DNA of 64,000 nucleotides from Saprospiraceae bacterium. GTDB lineage: Bacteria; Bacteroidota; Bacteroidia; Chitinophagales; Saprospiraceae. The position numbers and the translations under genes were made by a program. Under the pieces are notes generated by a model. It was not told where the DNA came from. It did no database searches and was given only the letters and a program-made list of their open reading frames with translations. Positions 26,566 to 36,825 of the stretch are shown here, in pieces. How positions within the stretch are numbered: position 1 is the stretch's first letter; every line of letters begins with the position of its first letter. The stretch covers positions 26,916 to 90,915 of the forward strand of contig JALHOZ010000018.1 in assembly GCA_022842725.1 (NCBI GenBank). Reading direction: 5' to 3'.

Positions 26566-27153
26566 ATGAGTAAGATAATCAACATCGGTCTTGTTTTTTT
26601 AGCTTTATTTTTGGGTTATTGGTTATATAAATCCATTCAGGATCCTATTGCTTTTCAGGAAGAAAAGGGTAAACGTAGAGATGCGGTAGTAGAAGTACTT
26701 AAAAAAATTCAGACTTCACAAGAGTTATACAGAACCATTAAAGGCAGTTATGCTGGAAGTTTTGATACCCTGACTAAAGTATTAATGACCGCCGATGTTA
26801 CTTTAGAGAAATTGGAAGCAGATCCGACTGATCCTACAAATCAGGACAAATTTATCAGAACGATTATTAAAAAGCCAGCCAAAGATTCACTTTTCAGTCT
26901 TTTAGGTGGAGTGGTCAATCTTGACTCTTTAAGGTTTATACCATATGGAGAAGGTAAAACTTTTACCATAGAGGCAGATACCATTACACAACAAAATTCA
27001 AAAGTTTATGTAGTGGAGGTAGGCACCAAATATAAAGACTTTATGGGTGAGTTTGCCAGCCCTAAGTACAAAAAATATGATGCTTTATATGATCCTGAAA
27101 AAGCATTAAAATTTGGTGATTTGAATTCTGCCAGTACCGCAGGAAACTGGTAA
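26566..27153 (+). CDS. Single-pass membrane protein of unknown function
   Basis: The 195-residue protein has one N-terminal membrane helix (IGLVFLALFLGYWLYKSI) followed by a soluble part beginning with a charged helix (FQEEKGKRRDAVVEVLKKIQTSQELYRTIKG) and an alternating beta/turn region. The helix followed by YR..KG..A..FDTL resembles the pilin-like or Bacteroidota 'type II secretion-like' layout only loosely, so no function is assigned. The next gene's frame continues directly after its TAA, suggesting one operon with DUF3822 and rsmD. Confidence 0.72.
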   Translation: MSKIINIGLVFLALFLGYWLYKSIQDPIAFQEEKGKRRDAVVEVLKKIQTSQELYRTIKGSYAGSFDTLTKVLMTADVTLEKLEADPTDPTNQDKFIRTIIKKPAKDSLFSLLGGVVNLDSLRFIPYGEGKTFTIEADTITQQNSKVYVVEVGTKYKDFMGEFASPKYKKYDALYDPEKALKFGDLNSASTAGNW

Positions 27154-27210
27154 AATAAATTCGAGATTCTGTCCATTCACACCCATATTCCGAAAGATAA
27201 ATTACCTTTT

Positions 27211-27918
27211 TTGTTCGTTTCTCGATCAGAATGGTATTATTGTTTTTACGATGTTACTAACTCAGGTTTTGGGATAAAACCGTTGACAGACGCAGAAGAT
27301 TTCAAAGTTTTGGAAGATATGGACAATAAAAAGTGTTTTATTGTTTCTAAAGATCTTCCTTTGGTTCATTTGAAAGAGCCAGACGATGAAGTGGTTGCAG
27401 AACTTCCCTCATTCTTATTGTGTGAGACCTACAAAGAAAAATGGTTGCATCAGGATGTCACCTGTTACTTTGGCATCAAACATGGTGTTCCGCCATCTGT
27501 TTTAGAAAGTTTTTCGGTGCAATATTGCCATTATTCAGGACTTCTAAACGATTTTTGGCTTGATTGTGAAGACGTCTTCCACGTTGACTTTGAATTTAAA
27601 TACATGCATGTGTATGTTAAAAAGGGTAATCAATTCTTATATTATAATAAGTTAATATTTGAAAATGAAGCCGATGTACATTATAATTTGATGTTGATTC
27701 AAAGAGAGGTTCTCGGTAATGTCCCTAATCCGGAAGTGGTGTTTTCCGGTGAGATGGACAGAAATTCCAGAGTTATAAAATCTTTAGAAAATTATTATAG
27801 TGAGATAAGGTTTCTCAATGAAAAAAAGACTGAGTTGGTTATTAACGATCAGGTCGCAGACATATTATTTTTTGATAAATATCTGATGTTATATGCGAAT
27901 TATAAGCGGTCGGTTTAA
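27211..27918 (+). CDS. DUF3822 family protein (start uncertain)
   Basis: The 235-residue frame matches DUF3822, an actin-like-fold protein family of Bacteroidota typically found beside rsmD: here the two overlap by 26 bases. TTG 27211 is the first standard start, but the frame is already open back to the TAA of the preceding gene at 27151-27153. The preceding residues (ILSIHTHIPKDKLPF) look like the family's first beta-hairpin. Translation may thus begin at ATT 27166 or CTG 27169. The function is unknown; the operon suggests ribosome or DNA-related housekeeping. Confidence 0.8.
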   Translation: MFVSRSEWYYCFYDVTNSGFGIKPLTDAEDFKVLEDMDNKKCFIVSKDLPLVHLKEPDDEVVAELPSFLLCETYKEKWLHQDVTCYFGIKHGVPPSVLESFSVQYCHYSGLLNDFWLDCEDVFHVDFEFKYMHVYVKKGNQFLYYNKLIFENEADVHYNLMLIQREVLGNVPNPEVVFSGEMDRNSRVIKSLENYYSEIRFLNEKKTELVINDQVADILFFDKYLMLYANYKRSV

Positions 27919-28444
27919 AGGCAGAAGATTTATCCCACCGGCAAAAAACTGGCCTACAAGACCAACAACAGATTTTGCAAAAGAAGGATTATTTAACATT
28001 CTTCAAAACAGAATTAGTTTTGAAGAAACAAAAATGTTGGATCTTTTTGGCGGAACCGGAAACCACTGTTACGAATTTATTTCAAGAGGTTGTATGGATG
28101 CTACGTATGTAGACAAATTTCCGGGTTGTGTTCAATTTGTAAAAAAAATAGCTCATGAATTAGGTATTGAAAACGAATTGCACATACATAAAGGTGATGT
28201 TTTTGACTTTATAAAACACAATCAATCTTCTTTTGATTATATTTTTGCAGGTCCGCCTTATCCGCTTCCTAACCTGAATGATATACCTGATGTGATTTTT
28301 TCAACGACTATCCTGAAAACAGATGGTTTGTTTATCCTTGAACATAACCCAAACCATGACTTTAAAACACACAGATGTTATAAAGAAGAGAGAAATTACG
28401 GCACGACAATCTTTAGCTTTTTTACGCACGTTGATCGTGAATAA
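27893..28444 (+). CDS. rsmD: 16S rRNA (guanine966-N2)-methyltransferase RsmD-like
   Basis: The 183-residue protein starts with the RsmD signature MRIISGRFKGRRF and RPTTDFAKEGLFN, followed by the SAM-binding MLDLFGGTGNHCYEF and a catalytic-loop motif IFAGPPYPL. In well-studied RsmD enzymes the loop reads DPPY, so the Gly replacing Asp is notable, and the SAM loop GTGNHC differs from the usual GTGSL/I form. RsmD methylates G966 of 16S rRNA in the 30S subunit. Its start lies inside the DUF3822 gene by 26 bases, a common arrangement in the phylum. Confidence 0.88.
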   Translation: MRIISGRFKGRRFIPPAKNWPTRPTTDFAKEGLFNILQNRISFEETKMLDLFGGTGNHCYEFISRGCMDATYVDKFPGCVQFVKKIAHELGIENELHIHKGDVFDFIKHNQSSFDYIFAGPPYPLPNLNDIPDVIFSTTILKTDGLFILEHNPNHDFKTHRCYKEERNYGTTIFSFFTHVDRE

Positions 28445-28483
28445 AAATATATTTTCATGTATTAATTGAAAACCTGATTGGGC

Positions 28484-29842
28484 TTACAATGCCTGAATTA
28501 TATCATAATTTGTGATAATAACTTTGTTTCCTGACCTGTCACTGGTTATTACAGCAGGATTAGTTCTGGAAATATACTTGTTCAGATCTTTTAAGGATAG
28601 ATCAAGGGATACCATAGGAAAAGGATCGCCCATAATAGAACCAATTTCTTTGTCGCCGTTATAAAGCGGTGACTCCAATAAATGTTCTAAAAGCTTATTT
28701 TCTGTGATGGATCCGACCAAAGTTTCATTTCGCAAAACAGGCAATTGGCTGATATCATGTTCTTTCATGATATGCAAAGTTGATTTAATACTTTGCGTAA
28801 CATCAACGCCAATAAATTTTTTGTCCTTTTTCTTTTCGACAAGTTGGGCAAGACTCAATTCAGGTTCAAGGAATCCCCTCTCTTTCATCCAGTCGTCATT
28901 GTACAATTTTCCAACATATCTTGAACCGTGATCGTGAAATAATATGACTACAACATCATCAGGCTTTAACTCATCCTTTAGTTGCAGAACCCCAGCCAGG
29001 GCTGACCCTGCTGAATATCCTAATAAAATACCTTCTTCCCGGGCCAGTTTTCTGGCAGCAAGAGCTGCATCTTTATCTGTTACCTTCTCAAAGTGATCAA
29101 TTAACGAAAAGTCAACATTTTTAGGAAGTATATCTTCACCTATACCTTCAGTGATATAAGGATAAATTTCGTTTTTATCAAAAACGCCGGTTTCGTGGTA
29201 TTTCTTGAAAACAGACCCGTAGGTATCAATACCCCAGATTTTGATATCAGGATTTTTTTCTTTCAGATATTTTGCAACTCCTGAAATAGTTCCTCCGGTT
29301 CCGACTCCTACTACAAAATGGGTGATTTTACCATCTGTTTGTTCCCAAATCTCAGGTCCTGTACTTTCATAATGGGCTTGTCGGTTTGAAAGATTATCAT
29401 ATTGGTTCAGCCAACAGGAATTTGGAATTTCTTTACTCAATCTTTCAGCTACAGAATAATAGGATCTTGGGTCATCCGGTTCTACGTTTGTAGGACAAAC
29501 GATTACTTCAGCACCTAATGCTTTGAGTAAGTCAATTTTTTCTTTAGATTGTTTATCACTGGTCGTAAAAATACAACGGTACCCTTTTACAGCAGCCGCA
29601 ATAGCGATACCCATACCGGTATTACCGGAAGTACATTCAATAAATGTTCCTCCTTCCTGAATTTTGCCTTCTAAAATGGCATCTTCCACCATTTTAAGGG
29701 CCATTCTGTCTTTTGTCGAATGGCCGGGGTTAAAAGTTTCAATTTTTCCAAGAACCAAACAGGGAACTGAAGAAACGGTTTTGTTTAGTTTTACCATAGG
29801 CGTATTTCCTATGGTTTCTAAAATATTATTTTTAAATTGCAT
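28484..29842 (-). CDS. PLP-dependent cystathionine beta-synthase-like enzyme with CBS domain pair
   Basis: The 452-residue protein combines a fold-type II PLP domain and C-terminal CBS domains. The PLP lysine is in PGHSTKDRM (Lys44); TSGNTGMG binds the substrate carboxylate, GTGGTISG the cofactor phosphate, and GYSAGSAL the pyridine ring region. Two CBS motifs occupy about 335-452 (VTQSIKSTLHIMKEHDISQLPV; VGSITENKLL). This is the cystathionine beta-synthase layout (serine plus homocysteine). A cysteine synthase activity is possible because the two are hard to separate by sequence. The CBS pair suggests adenosyl-ligand regulation. Confidence 0.88.
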   Translation of the reverse strand: MQFKNNILETIGNTPMVKLNKTVSSVPCLVLGKIETFNPGHSTKDRMALKMVEDAILEGKIQEGGTFIECTSGNTGMGIAIAAAVKGYRCIFTTSDKQSKEKIDLLKALGAEVIVCPTNVEPDDPRSYYSVAERLSKEIPNSCWLNQYDNLSNRQAHYESTGPEIWEQTDGKITHFVVGVGTGGTISGVAKYLKEKNPDIKIWGIDTYGSVFKKYHETGVFDKNEIYPYITEGIGEDILPKNVDFSLIDHFEKVTDKDAALAARKLAREEGILLGYSAGSALAGVLQLKDELKPDDVVVILFHDHGSRYVGKLYNDDWMKERGFLEPELSLAQLVEKKKDKKFIGVDVTQSIKSTLHIMKEHDISQLPVLRNETLVGSITENKLLEHLLESPLYNGDKEIGSIMGDPFPMVSLDLSLKDLNKYISRTNPAVITSDRSGNKVIITNYDIIQAL

Positions 29843-29855
29843 ATAATTTTAACTA

Positions 29856-31265
29856 TTAAATCAGGTTTTTTAATATTTGTTCTGTTCCCGGATTGCTTGG
29901 TCTCGGTGCATTACCATCTACCAGTTTGCCTTCTTTGTCAATGATGATAAATCTTGGAATACCATTGATTCTATAGTTGGCAATAACATCGGAGTTCCAG
30001 GCACCTTGTGCATATAACTGAAGCCCTTGCATATTTTTTGCCTCAATCATTTTTCTCCAGGGTTCTGAACTTTGATCTATAGATATAGAAACAAATTCAA
30101 TATTTTTTACACCGTGAAAAGAGGATTGTAGTTTTTCTAAATAAGGCAATTCCGCAATACATGGACCACACCAGGTAGCCCAAATATCAATATATAATAC
30201 TTTGCCCTTCAACTGAGCCAATGAATATGATTTCCCGTTTTTATCTACTGCTGTGAAGTCAGGAGCAACATTTCCCGGTTTTAAAGGCAACCATTGATTG
30301 TACAGATTTTCAATATTTTTTTTCTTTTTTTCGTCTTTTGCCTGATTCAGATACGATTCATACATAGCAAATGCATCTGACAGCTTGGTTTCAAATGATT
30401 CTTTCATGATTTGATAAGAAATTTCTTCTCTTATTTTTTCACTCGTGATGGTTTCTGAAAGAATACTTAACTTGTTTAAACCTGTAGACTCATAATTTTC
30501 AACATTATTATTTTTTTCCTTCAATAGATGTTCAATGTATAACGGAACAAAAGCAATAAAGTGCTCACTTTGTAGGTTGATTTCATTATTGATATCCAAT
30601 CCCTGAAAATAACTGTAAAAATTTTCAGATGGTTTAAAATCGGTTGTTTTCATGAGGTAGTTATAATAAACGGGATACAACATCTTTAAATTTGTTATCT
30701 GAAAAGTGATATCCTGATTTACAATTTCTTCAAAATGCGGGCTGAAAACACCATTTTGTTTTTGGTATTCTTTTTTAAATTCAATGAGTTTTGATTTAAC
30801 TTCTTCAACCTGTTTTAAAAAATCAACTTCAGGAAGGGTAAAAAAGGTAGTCTGATCAATTTGAATCAGATTCGGCTCATTAAACATTTTGGCTACCAAA
30901 AAATTATTTTCATGTTTGGTTTTTCCGTCAAATTTAGCGGTCATAATCATATTGCTACCGTCACAATTCAGCATGGTACTTTCGCCCGGAAGTAAATAAA
31001 CAGGTAGGACCACACCCTGATTACCGGTTTCGATTTTATATATACCTGCTCCCGGAATTTCAAGGTCTGTTTTAAAACTACCATCCTGTGAAAGCGGGAT
31101 GTCTGTTTTTTCACCTTGAATATCAATGGTAACAGCGGGACCGGCAGCATTGGTGACTTTACCACTTAAGGTTGCTTTTCCCGATTTTGTGAATGTTTCC
31201 GCATTTTTACATTGAAAGAAGAATAGAACAGAAAGAATTCCGGAAATAAATAAAAATTTACGCAT
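29856..31265 (-). CDS. TlpA-family disulfide reductase lipoprotein with DUF4369 N-terminal domain
   Basis: The 469-residue protein has a lipoprotein signal (FFFQC, Cys19), an N-terminal DUF4369-like beta domain (about 30-115: KATLSGKVTNAAGPAVTIDIQG), a helical middle (140-325), and a C-terminal thioredoxin domain with WATWCGPCIAELP (Cys366, Cys369) and the cis-proline in GIPRFII. Such proteins are anchored in the envelope and reduce or exchange disulfides on unknown partners. It is 13 bases downstream of nothing on its own strand but 13 bases upstream of the cystathionine beta-synthase gene, with which it may be co-transcribed. Confidence 0.88.
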   Translation of the reverse strand: MRKFLFISGILSVLFFFQCKNAETFTKSGKATLSGKVTNAAGPAVTIDIQGEKTDIPLSQDGSFKTDLEIPGAGIYKIETGNQGVVLPVYLLPGESTMLNCDGSNMIMTAKFDGKTKHENNFLVAKMFNEPNLIQIDQTTFFTLPEVDFLKQVEEVKSKLIEFKKEYQKQNGVFSPHFEEIVNQDITFQITNLKMLYPVYYNYLMKTTDFKPSENFYSYFQGLDINNEINLQSEHFIAFVPLYIEHLLKEKNNNVENYESTGLNKLSILSETITSEKIREEISYQIMKESFETKLSDAFAMYESYLNQAKDEKKKKNIENLYNQWLPLKPGNVAPDFTAVDKNGKSYSLAQLKGKVLYIDIWATWCGPCIAELPYLEKLQSSFHGVKNIEFVSISIDQSSEPWRKMIEAKNMQGLQLYAQGAWNSDVIANYRINGIPRFIIIDKEGKLVDGNAPRPSNPGTEQILKNLI

Positions 31266-31520
31266 CAGAGATGGATTAATTGTTTGTTTGTTTAAAAAAG
31301 TGACTTCAGTATTAAATAGTCTGAAATTGACGATAAACTACTTAATCACAATGTGCCGGTACCACAAAGAATGCAGCCGGCTTAATTTTGATGACAAAAA
31401 TACAACGGATTTACTCTAAAACTTTATAAAGCCTTACGTTGAGATGAAAAATTATACCTTTTTAACAATTATTAACATCCGGGAAGGGTTCAAATTTTTG
31501 CTGCCGGAAATTAAAAGATT

Positions 31521-32915
31521 TTATTTCCTTTTCCTTTTATCTTTTTCTATGATTACAGGAATCTGCTCTGATTTTAAATTTTTACCAATAATAATTCTTT
31601 CCTGGTTTAGTACATAGATTTCAGGTGTTACGTCAACGTAGTATTTTGCATAAATAGAGGCATTTGTAGGGTCAAAAACATTTATCCAGTCAGAAATACC
31701 ATTCATTTCTATGTATTTATTCCATTCCTGAGGGGTTGTCTCTAAAGCGATGGCATAAACTTCAACCCCTTTGTTTTTCCATTCATCATAAAAAGCTTTG
31801 AGTTTTGGTGTCTCCAGCTTACAATGTTCACAATTTGGGGCGTACATATATATAACAATATAGGGTGACTGAATTTCGTAAACAGATTTTTTTTTGCCTT
31901 CCGGATCAGTAGAAACCACATTGGGTCCTTTACGATTTAATAAAGAGGCCCTCATTTCTGAAGTTTTTTTATGTAATTTGTTGAGTTCTTCAGGGGAAAG
32001 CCAATCTACAATATCCTGAGTAAAATAGGTGTCAATAATATGCACATAAACAGCTTCGCCATCCATTACAGTTGTTTTGGTCGGTTGGTACTGCAAAGCG
32101 ATCCAGTTTGATATAAACGAAAACATTTCTTTATTGACTTTGGATGCTTTAATGATGTCATCTGCCTGTTTAATGATAGAATCAGGATGTTGAGGTGTCA
32201 GCTCTTTAATAAATCTCCTCAATTTATTTGCAATAACCGGTGTTCTTAACAGCCTTATGTCGTTAAGGTCAGTATTTTTCCAAAACGCTTTTCGATAAGC
32301 ATGTAATTGGCCAAAAGTATCAATATCTCCGTTTGGTTTTTTTACCTCAATAAATCCGGGATTCTGTCCGGAAGATTTAAAGACGGTAAAAAAATTAGAA
32401 GGATGATTTATCTGTATTTCTGAAAGTTGTGCAGATTTTTGCCCCATCCAATATTCAAGTTGGTTTTTCAAATCAGGGGCTGTATTTCCTTTTTTGATAA
32501 GTTGACTTACAGAGTCTGTTTTTTCCTGAATGACAAGACTTTTGTAGTATAGTTGATTACAGGCATGGTTGATTACTTTCATCGAACCTGTTAAGGATTC
32601 TTTTTTTGTTTTTAAACCAAATTTTTGATTTTCATCCAATAGGATACTAATATTTTTAAAATCTGGTAGTAATATATAATACAGCCCTTCAGAAAATAAG
32701 GTGTCTCTGCTAATTAAGAACTGTCCGTTTTTGTTCATATAAAATGAGTCGACAATGTAATTTTGGTCGCCGTACATACCGATCATCTTACACCAACCTT
32801 CCTGGTACCCTTCAATACTTATTTCAATTTCTGCAGGTTTCTGACCAGTAAGATTACCGGGTAATAAAAAACAAAACATTATAAAATGGACAGTTAATAT
32901 TATTTTTATATTCAT
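31521..32915 (-). CDS. Secreted thioredoxin-like protein with DUF5106-type middle region
   Basis: The 464-residue product has a signal peptide (TVHFIMFCFLLPGNLTGQ), an N-terminal beta domain that resembles DUF4369 (EIEISIEGYQEGWCKMIGMYG), a helical middle like DUF5106, and a C-terminal thioredoxin domain with YAPNCEHCKLE (Cys362, Cys365). CEHC differs from the CGPC of typical reductants and points to a different redox potential. There are 255 bases between it and the other thioredoxin-like gene, so the two may have separate promoters. Partner proteins are unknown. Confidence 0.82.
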   Translation of the reverse strand: MNIKIILTVHFIMFCFLLPGNLTGQKPAEIEISIEGYQEGWCKMIGMYGDQNYIVDSFYMNKNGQFLISRDTLFSEGLYYILLPDFKNISILLDENQKFGLKTKKESLTGSMKVINHACNQLYYKSLVIQEKTDSVSQLIKKGNTAPDLKNQLEYWMGQKSAQLSEIQINHPSNFFTVFKSSGQNPGFIEVKKPNGDIDTFGQLHAYRKAFWKNTDLNDIRLLRTPVIANKLRRFIKELTPQHPDSIIKQADDIIKASKVNKEMFSFISNWIALQYQPTKTTVMDGEAVYVHIIDTYFTQDIVDWLSPEELNKLHKKTSEMRASLLNRKGPNVVSTDPEGKKKSVYEIQSPYIVIYMYAPNCEHCKLETPKLKAFYDEWKNKGVEVYAIALETTPQEWNKYIEMNGISDWINVFDPTNASIYAKYYVDVTPEIYVLNQERIIIGKNLKSEQIPVIIEKDKRKRK

Positions 32916-32990
32916 GGTTGGATGCTATGTTTTTACAGAAAGATTTAAAGATATTCCTTAGAACGAATCAGATAAAACACGAATTAAACA

Positions 32991-33027
32991 AAAACTGCTG
33001 CTTATTTTAACAATAAACAGCAGTTTT
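32991..33027 (-). terminator. Rho-independent terminator after infC
   Basis: AAAACTGCTG (32991-33000) and CAGCAGTTTT (33018-33027) form a perfect ten-pair stem with a 17-base AT-rich loop. A/T tails on both sides allow action in both directions. It lies 52 bases beyond the stop of the minus-strand IF-3 gene. Confidence 0.8.
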
Positions 33028-33078
33028 ATATTTCTGATTCTTTACTTATTACGTTGTAGTAAAGAATCGCACATATTT

Positions 33079-33657
33079 TTATTTTTTCTTTTTAGGAGAA
33101 ATGACAACTATCATTCTTCTTCCTTCAAGTTTCGGCAATTCCTCTGCAGCACCGTGTTCTTCCAATTCCTTAAGGAACTTCAGGAGGATAAGTTCTCCAC
33201 GATCTTTAAATACAATCGCCCTTCCTTTAAATTGTACATAGGCTTTGATTTTGGATCCTTCTTCCAAAAATTTAAGACCATGTTTTACTTTAAAATCAAA
33301 GTCATGGTCATCTGTATTGGGTCCGAACCTGATTTCCTTTATGACTGTTTTAGCTGTTTTGGCTTTCAGTTCCTTATCTTTCTTTTTACGATCATACACA
33401 AATTTTTTGTAATCTATGATCTTACAAACTGGTGGATCAGCATTAGGGCTGATCTCGACCAAATCCATTTCAAGTGCAGATGCCCATTGTAGTACCTGAT
33501 GAGTAGGGTAGACACCTGTTTCTATCTCTTTGTTAGCTACTTCGCTAACCAGTTCCAGATTCTCGCCAACTAATCGGACTCTTGGAACTCTAATAGCATC
33601 GTTTAAACGATAATTAAACTTATCGTCCTGAGTTGGTTGATTTTTTCCTTTTGACAA
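33079..33657 (-). CDS. infC: Translation initiation factor IF-3
   Basis: The 192-residue protein matches IF-3 throughout: N-domain YRLNDAIRVPRVRLVGENLE, the linker KKKDKELKAKTAK, and C-domain KEIRFGPNTDDHDFDFKVKH and KAYVQFKGRAI. IF-3 keeps 30S subunits free and checks the start codon. The start is TTG at 33657, in line with the known use of rare start codons for infC autoregulation (AUU in E. coli). No rpmI or rplT follows it: a terminator and a thioredoxin-like gene do. It lies 50 bases after clpC on the same strand. Confidence 0.95.
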   Translation of the reverse strand: MSKGKNQPTQDDKFNYRLNDAIRVPRVRLVGENLELVSEVANKEIETGVYPTHQVLQWASALEMDLVEISPNADPPVCKIIDYKKFVYDRKKKDKELKAKTAKTVIKEIRFGPNTDDHDFDFKVKHGLKFLEEGSKIKAYVQFKGRAIVFKDRGELILLKFLKELEEHGAAEELPKLEGRRMIVVISPKKKK

Positions 33658-33707
33658 ATGTTAAAATTTTTATTAAAAAAAGACTTAATTTCTGCAAAGA
33701 TGGTTAA

Positions 33708-36263
33708 TTATTTTGAATCCTCAAGATTTTTAACACTTTGTTCATTATGAATGACGATTCCATCCTTTCCTTCGTTCAGTTCGGCCACCAAAATATCACC
33801 TTTTCCGGGTTGGTGTGCCAGTATGAATTCAGCCAACGGGTCTTCGACGTACTTTTGTATAGCTCTGTTAAGTGGTCTGGCTCCGAATTGTGGGTCATAA
33901 CCCTTTTCAGCTACAAATTCTTTAGCTTCCGGGGTTAATACCAATTCGAAATCTAAATTTTTCATCCGGTTAATCAATTGTGCCAGGCTGATGTCAATGA
34001 TTTTAAAGATATCTTCTTTTTCAAGGGCATTAAAGATAACAACATCATCGATCCTGTTCAAAAATTCCGGTGAAAATGTCTTCTTAAGGGCATTATGGAT
34101 GACAGACTTAGAGTAGTCGTCAGACGTTTCCTGTCTCGATTTTGTAGCAAAACCTACTCCCTGGCCAAAGTCTTTCAACTGTCTGACACCAATATTGGAA
34201 GTCATTATGATCAGGGTGTTTTTAAAATCTACCTTTCTTCCCAAGCCATCGGTCAATTGTCCGTCGTCGAGTACCTGTAAAAGGATGTTGTATACATCGG
34301 GGTGAGCTTTTTCAATCTCATCCAGGAGGATTACTGAATACGGTTTTCTGCGAACCTTTTCCGTCAGTTGACCCCCTTCTTCGTATCCGACATACCCCGG
34401 AGGAGCACCAATCAATCTGGAGATAGAAAACTTCTCCATGTATTCAGTCATGTCGATTCTGATCAGGGCATCCTGAGAGTCAAATAAATATTTGGCTAAA
34501 GCTTTTGCCAATTCTGTTTTTCCGACACCGGTAGGACCCAGGAAAATAAAAGAACCGATAGGTTTTGAAGGGTCTTTCAGACCTACGCGGTTACGTTGAA
34601 TTGCCTTAGTAACTTTAACCAAAGCTTCATTTTGACCAATAATCATATTTTCCAGATCACTGACCATCTTGACCAACTTGGTACTTTCACTTTGAGCCAC
34701 CCTTTTAACAGGTATACCTGTCATCATGGATATCACTTCGGCAATATTTTCTTCATCAACCGGGAATTTTTTTGTTTTTGATTCTTCTTCCCATTCCTCC
34801 TTAAACTGTTCCAGTTTTCGAATAAGTTTAGACTCCTGATCTCTCAGGTCTGCGGCTTTTTCGTATTGCTGGTTTTTTACAGCATTATTTTTGCTTTCTT
34901 TGATGACTTCGATTTCATTTTCGACATCTTCAATATATTTTGGAACGTGAATGTTTTTTAAATGTGTTCTTGCTCCGACTTCATCCATTACATCAATGGC
35001 TTTGTCAGGTAAAAATCTGTCTGTAATGTATCGTTCACTCATACGAACACAGGCTTCTATGGCTTCATCAGTGTAGGATACATTGTGAAAGTCTTCGTAT
35101 TTTGATTTGATATTGTGTAGTATATGTATGGTATCCTCAGGACTTGGTGGTTCAACCAGAACTTTTTGAAATCTACGGTCTAAGGCTCCGTCTTTCTCAA
35201 TGTATTGGCGGTATTCATCGAGAGTCGAAGCTCCAATACATTGTAATTCTCCTCGGGCAAGAGCAGGTTTGAAAATATTGGAAGCATCCAACGAGCCGGT
35301 AGCGCCTCCGGCACCAACCATGGTATGAATCTCATCGATGAATAAAATGACATCTCTGGCTTTTTCAAGCTCATTCATGATGGCTTTCATTCTTTCTTCA
35401 AACTGACCTCTGTATTTTGTCCCTGCGACGATAGCCGCCAGATCCAGCATCACTACTCTTTTGTTAAAAAGTGTTCGGGAAACCTTTTTTTGAAGAATAC
35501 GTAACGCAAGCCCCTCGACAATGGCTGTTTTTCCTACACCGGGTTCACCTATCAGAATAGGGTTGTTCTTTTTACGCCTGCTCAGAATTTGTGATACTCT
35601 TTCAATTTCTACTTCACGACCGATAATAGGGTCGAGTTTTCCTTCTTCCGCGAGTCTGGTTACATCTCTGCCGAAATTATCCAGAACCGGAGTTCTTGAT
35701 TTTCCGGGAGCTCCTTTTTTGCCCTGACCGTAAGATTCTGAAATGTCATCATCATCCATAGGGATGTCAGAGTCTGAGTGCGATGCGTTAAATACATCCG
35801 GAGTGCCAAACTCAAATTCTTGTCGGACGTATTCAAGTTCAGACCTGAACGATTCATAATCTATCTGGAAATCATTCAAAATTTTATTTGCAATGTTTTC
35901 CGGATGTTTTAAAATTGACAACATCAGGTGCTCAGGATTAATTTCTTCACTTCTGTAGACTTTAGCTTCGAGTGAAGTAACTTTTAATACCTTTTCAGCA
36001 TGTTTGTTTAACGGAATGTTACCATAATTGTAACCCAGGTCACTTTCCAACTTATCTATTCTTGTATTTTCAATTTCTTTCCTTAGTTTGTCAATATCTA
36101 CGTCTAATGCCTGAAGTACTTTGACAGGAAGGCTGTCTTGTTCGTGGAGCAGACCCAATAAAAAATGTTCCGTTCCTATGTAGTCATGCCCCAAGCGGAT
36201 AGCTTCTTCCCGACTGACTTTTATGATTTTTTTGACTTTTGCTGAAAATTTTCTGCTATTCAT
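33708..36263 (-). CDS. clpC: ATP-dependent Clp protease ATP-binding subunit ClpC
   Basis: From ATG 36263 the protein is 851 residues (an upstream in-frame start at 36293 adds ten Lys/Asn-rich residues and is less likely). Order: double Clp N-domain ([16 protein letters not shown]...), AAA1 with GEPGVGKT and [11 protein letters not shown], a UVR-type coiled middle ([14 protein letters not shown]), AAA2 with GPTGVGKT and [11 protein letters not shown], then the ClpP-contact region. ClpC unfolds proteins for degradation by ClpP, often under heat or redox stress. No clpP is nearby. It heads a minus-strand unit with infC. Confidence 0.95.
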   Translation of the reverse strand: MNSRKFSAKVKKIIKVSREEAIRLGHDYIGTEHFLLGLLHEQDSLPVKVLQALDVDIDKLRKEIENTRIDKLESDLGYNYGNIPLNKHAEKVLKVTSLEAKVYRSEEINPEHLMLSILKHPENIANKILNDFQIDYESFRSELEYVRQEFEFGTPDVFNASHSDSDIPMDDDDISESYGQGKKGAPGKSRTPVLDNFGRDVTRLAEEGKLDPIIGREVEIERVSQILSRRKKNNPILIGEPGVGKTAIVEGLALRILQKKVSRTLFNKRVVMLDLAAIVAGTKYRGQFEERMKAIMNELEKARDVILFIDEIHTMVGAGGATGSLDASNIFKPALARGELQCIGASTLDEYRQYIEKDGALDRRFQKVLVEPPSPEDTIHILHNIKSKYEDFHNVSYTDEAIEACVRMSERYITDRFLPDKAIDVMDEVGARTHLKNIHVPKYIEDVENEIEVIKESKNNAVKNQQYEKAADLRDQESKLIRKLEQFKEEWEEESKTKKFPVDEENIAEVISMMTGIPVKRVAQSESTKLVKMVSDLENMIIGQNEALVKVTKAIQRNRVGLKDPSKPIGSFIFLGPTGVGKTELAKALAKYLFDSQDALIRIDMTEYMEKFSISRLIGAPPGYVGYEEGGQLTEKVRRKPYSVILLDEIEKAHPDVYNILLQVLDDGQLTDGLGRKVDFKNTLIIMTSNIGVRQLKDFGQGVGFATKSRQETSDDYSKSVIHNALKKTFSPEFLNRIDDVVIFNALEKEDIFKIIDISLAQLINRMKNLDFELVLTPEAKEFVAEKGYDPQFGARPLNRAIQKYVEDPLAEFILAHQPGKGDILVAELNEGKDGIVIHNEQSVKNLEDSK

Positions 36264-36602
36264 CTTTTTGTTTTTATTTTTTAGCATCTTCATAATCTGA
36301 AATCATGAGGACGATCTTTTTTTGTTAACTTATATTGTTATCATTACATTGGATGTCAAAATTCTCAATAAAAATAACATAACTACAAAAATAAAGTATT
36401 TACTATTAAGTTCAAAATACATCGCTTATTTTCTTATATATTAACTATAATTTAACCATTTCAGGACAACGAAAGACATAAAAAGAATTTGTTTTAAATT
36501 TGCCTCTTCAGGAAAAACTTCTGATTAAATCAAGATTATATATTAAATAAAATACAAATATAATTGGACCGAATGGATTTAACATACTTTTATGTGAATA
36601 AT

Positions 36603-36635
36603 TTTGGATAAATTTTGTTGAAATGTATAGTTTTG
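36603..36635 (+). promoter_or_regulatory. Promoter-like site upstream of the STAS-rnz pair
   Basis: TTTG at 36603-36606 and TAGTTTTG at 36628-36635 fit the -33/-7 consensus with 21 bases between. If used, the transcript would have a leader of about 230 bases before the ATG at 36873. Confidence 0.45.
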
Positions 36636-36810
36636 CACTTCGGTTTACATATTTGAACCGGAAAATTGAACCTTTCAACAGGTTTGCTGTATTGAATGGC
36701 AATACATACAAAAATTTGTTTTGGTTTCTAAAACAATGTCTTACTATGATTTTACGTTCAAAAGTGTAATTTAAAATCAGCGAAAAGACCTTTAATAAAA
36801 TGTAATTTTA

Positions 36811-36825
36811 ACTCTTCAGAAGAGT
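36811..36825 (+). promoter_or_regulatory. Perfect 15-base palindrome upstream of the STAS gene
   Basis: ACTCTTC, a central A and GAAGAGT form a perfect inverted repeat 47 bases before the STAS start. It could be an operator or a leader hairpin; its short spacer favours a protein-binding site. Confidence 0.4.

Noticed and set aside
31480..31515. GGGTTCAAAT resembling a tRNA T-loop
   Set aside because: No acceptor, anticodon or D-arm pairing around it; not a tRNA.
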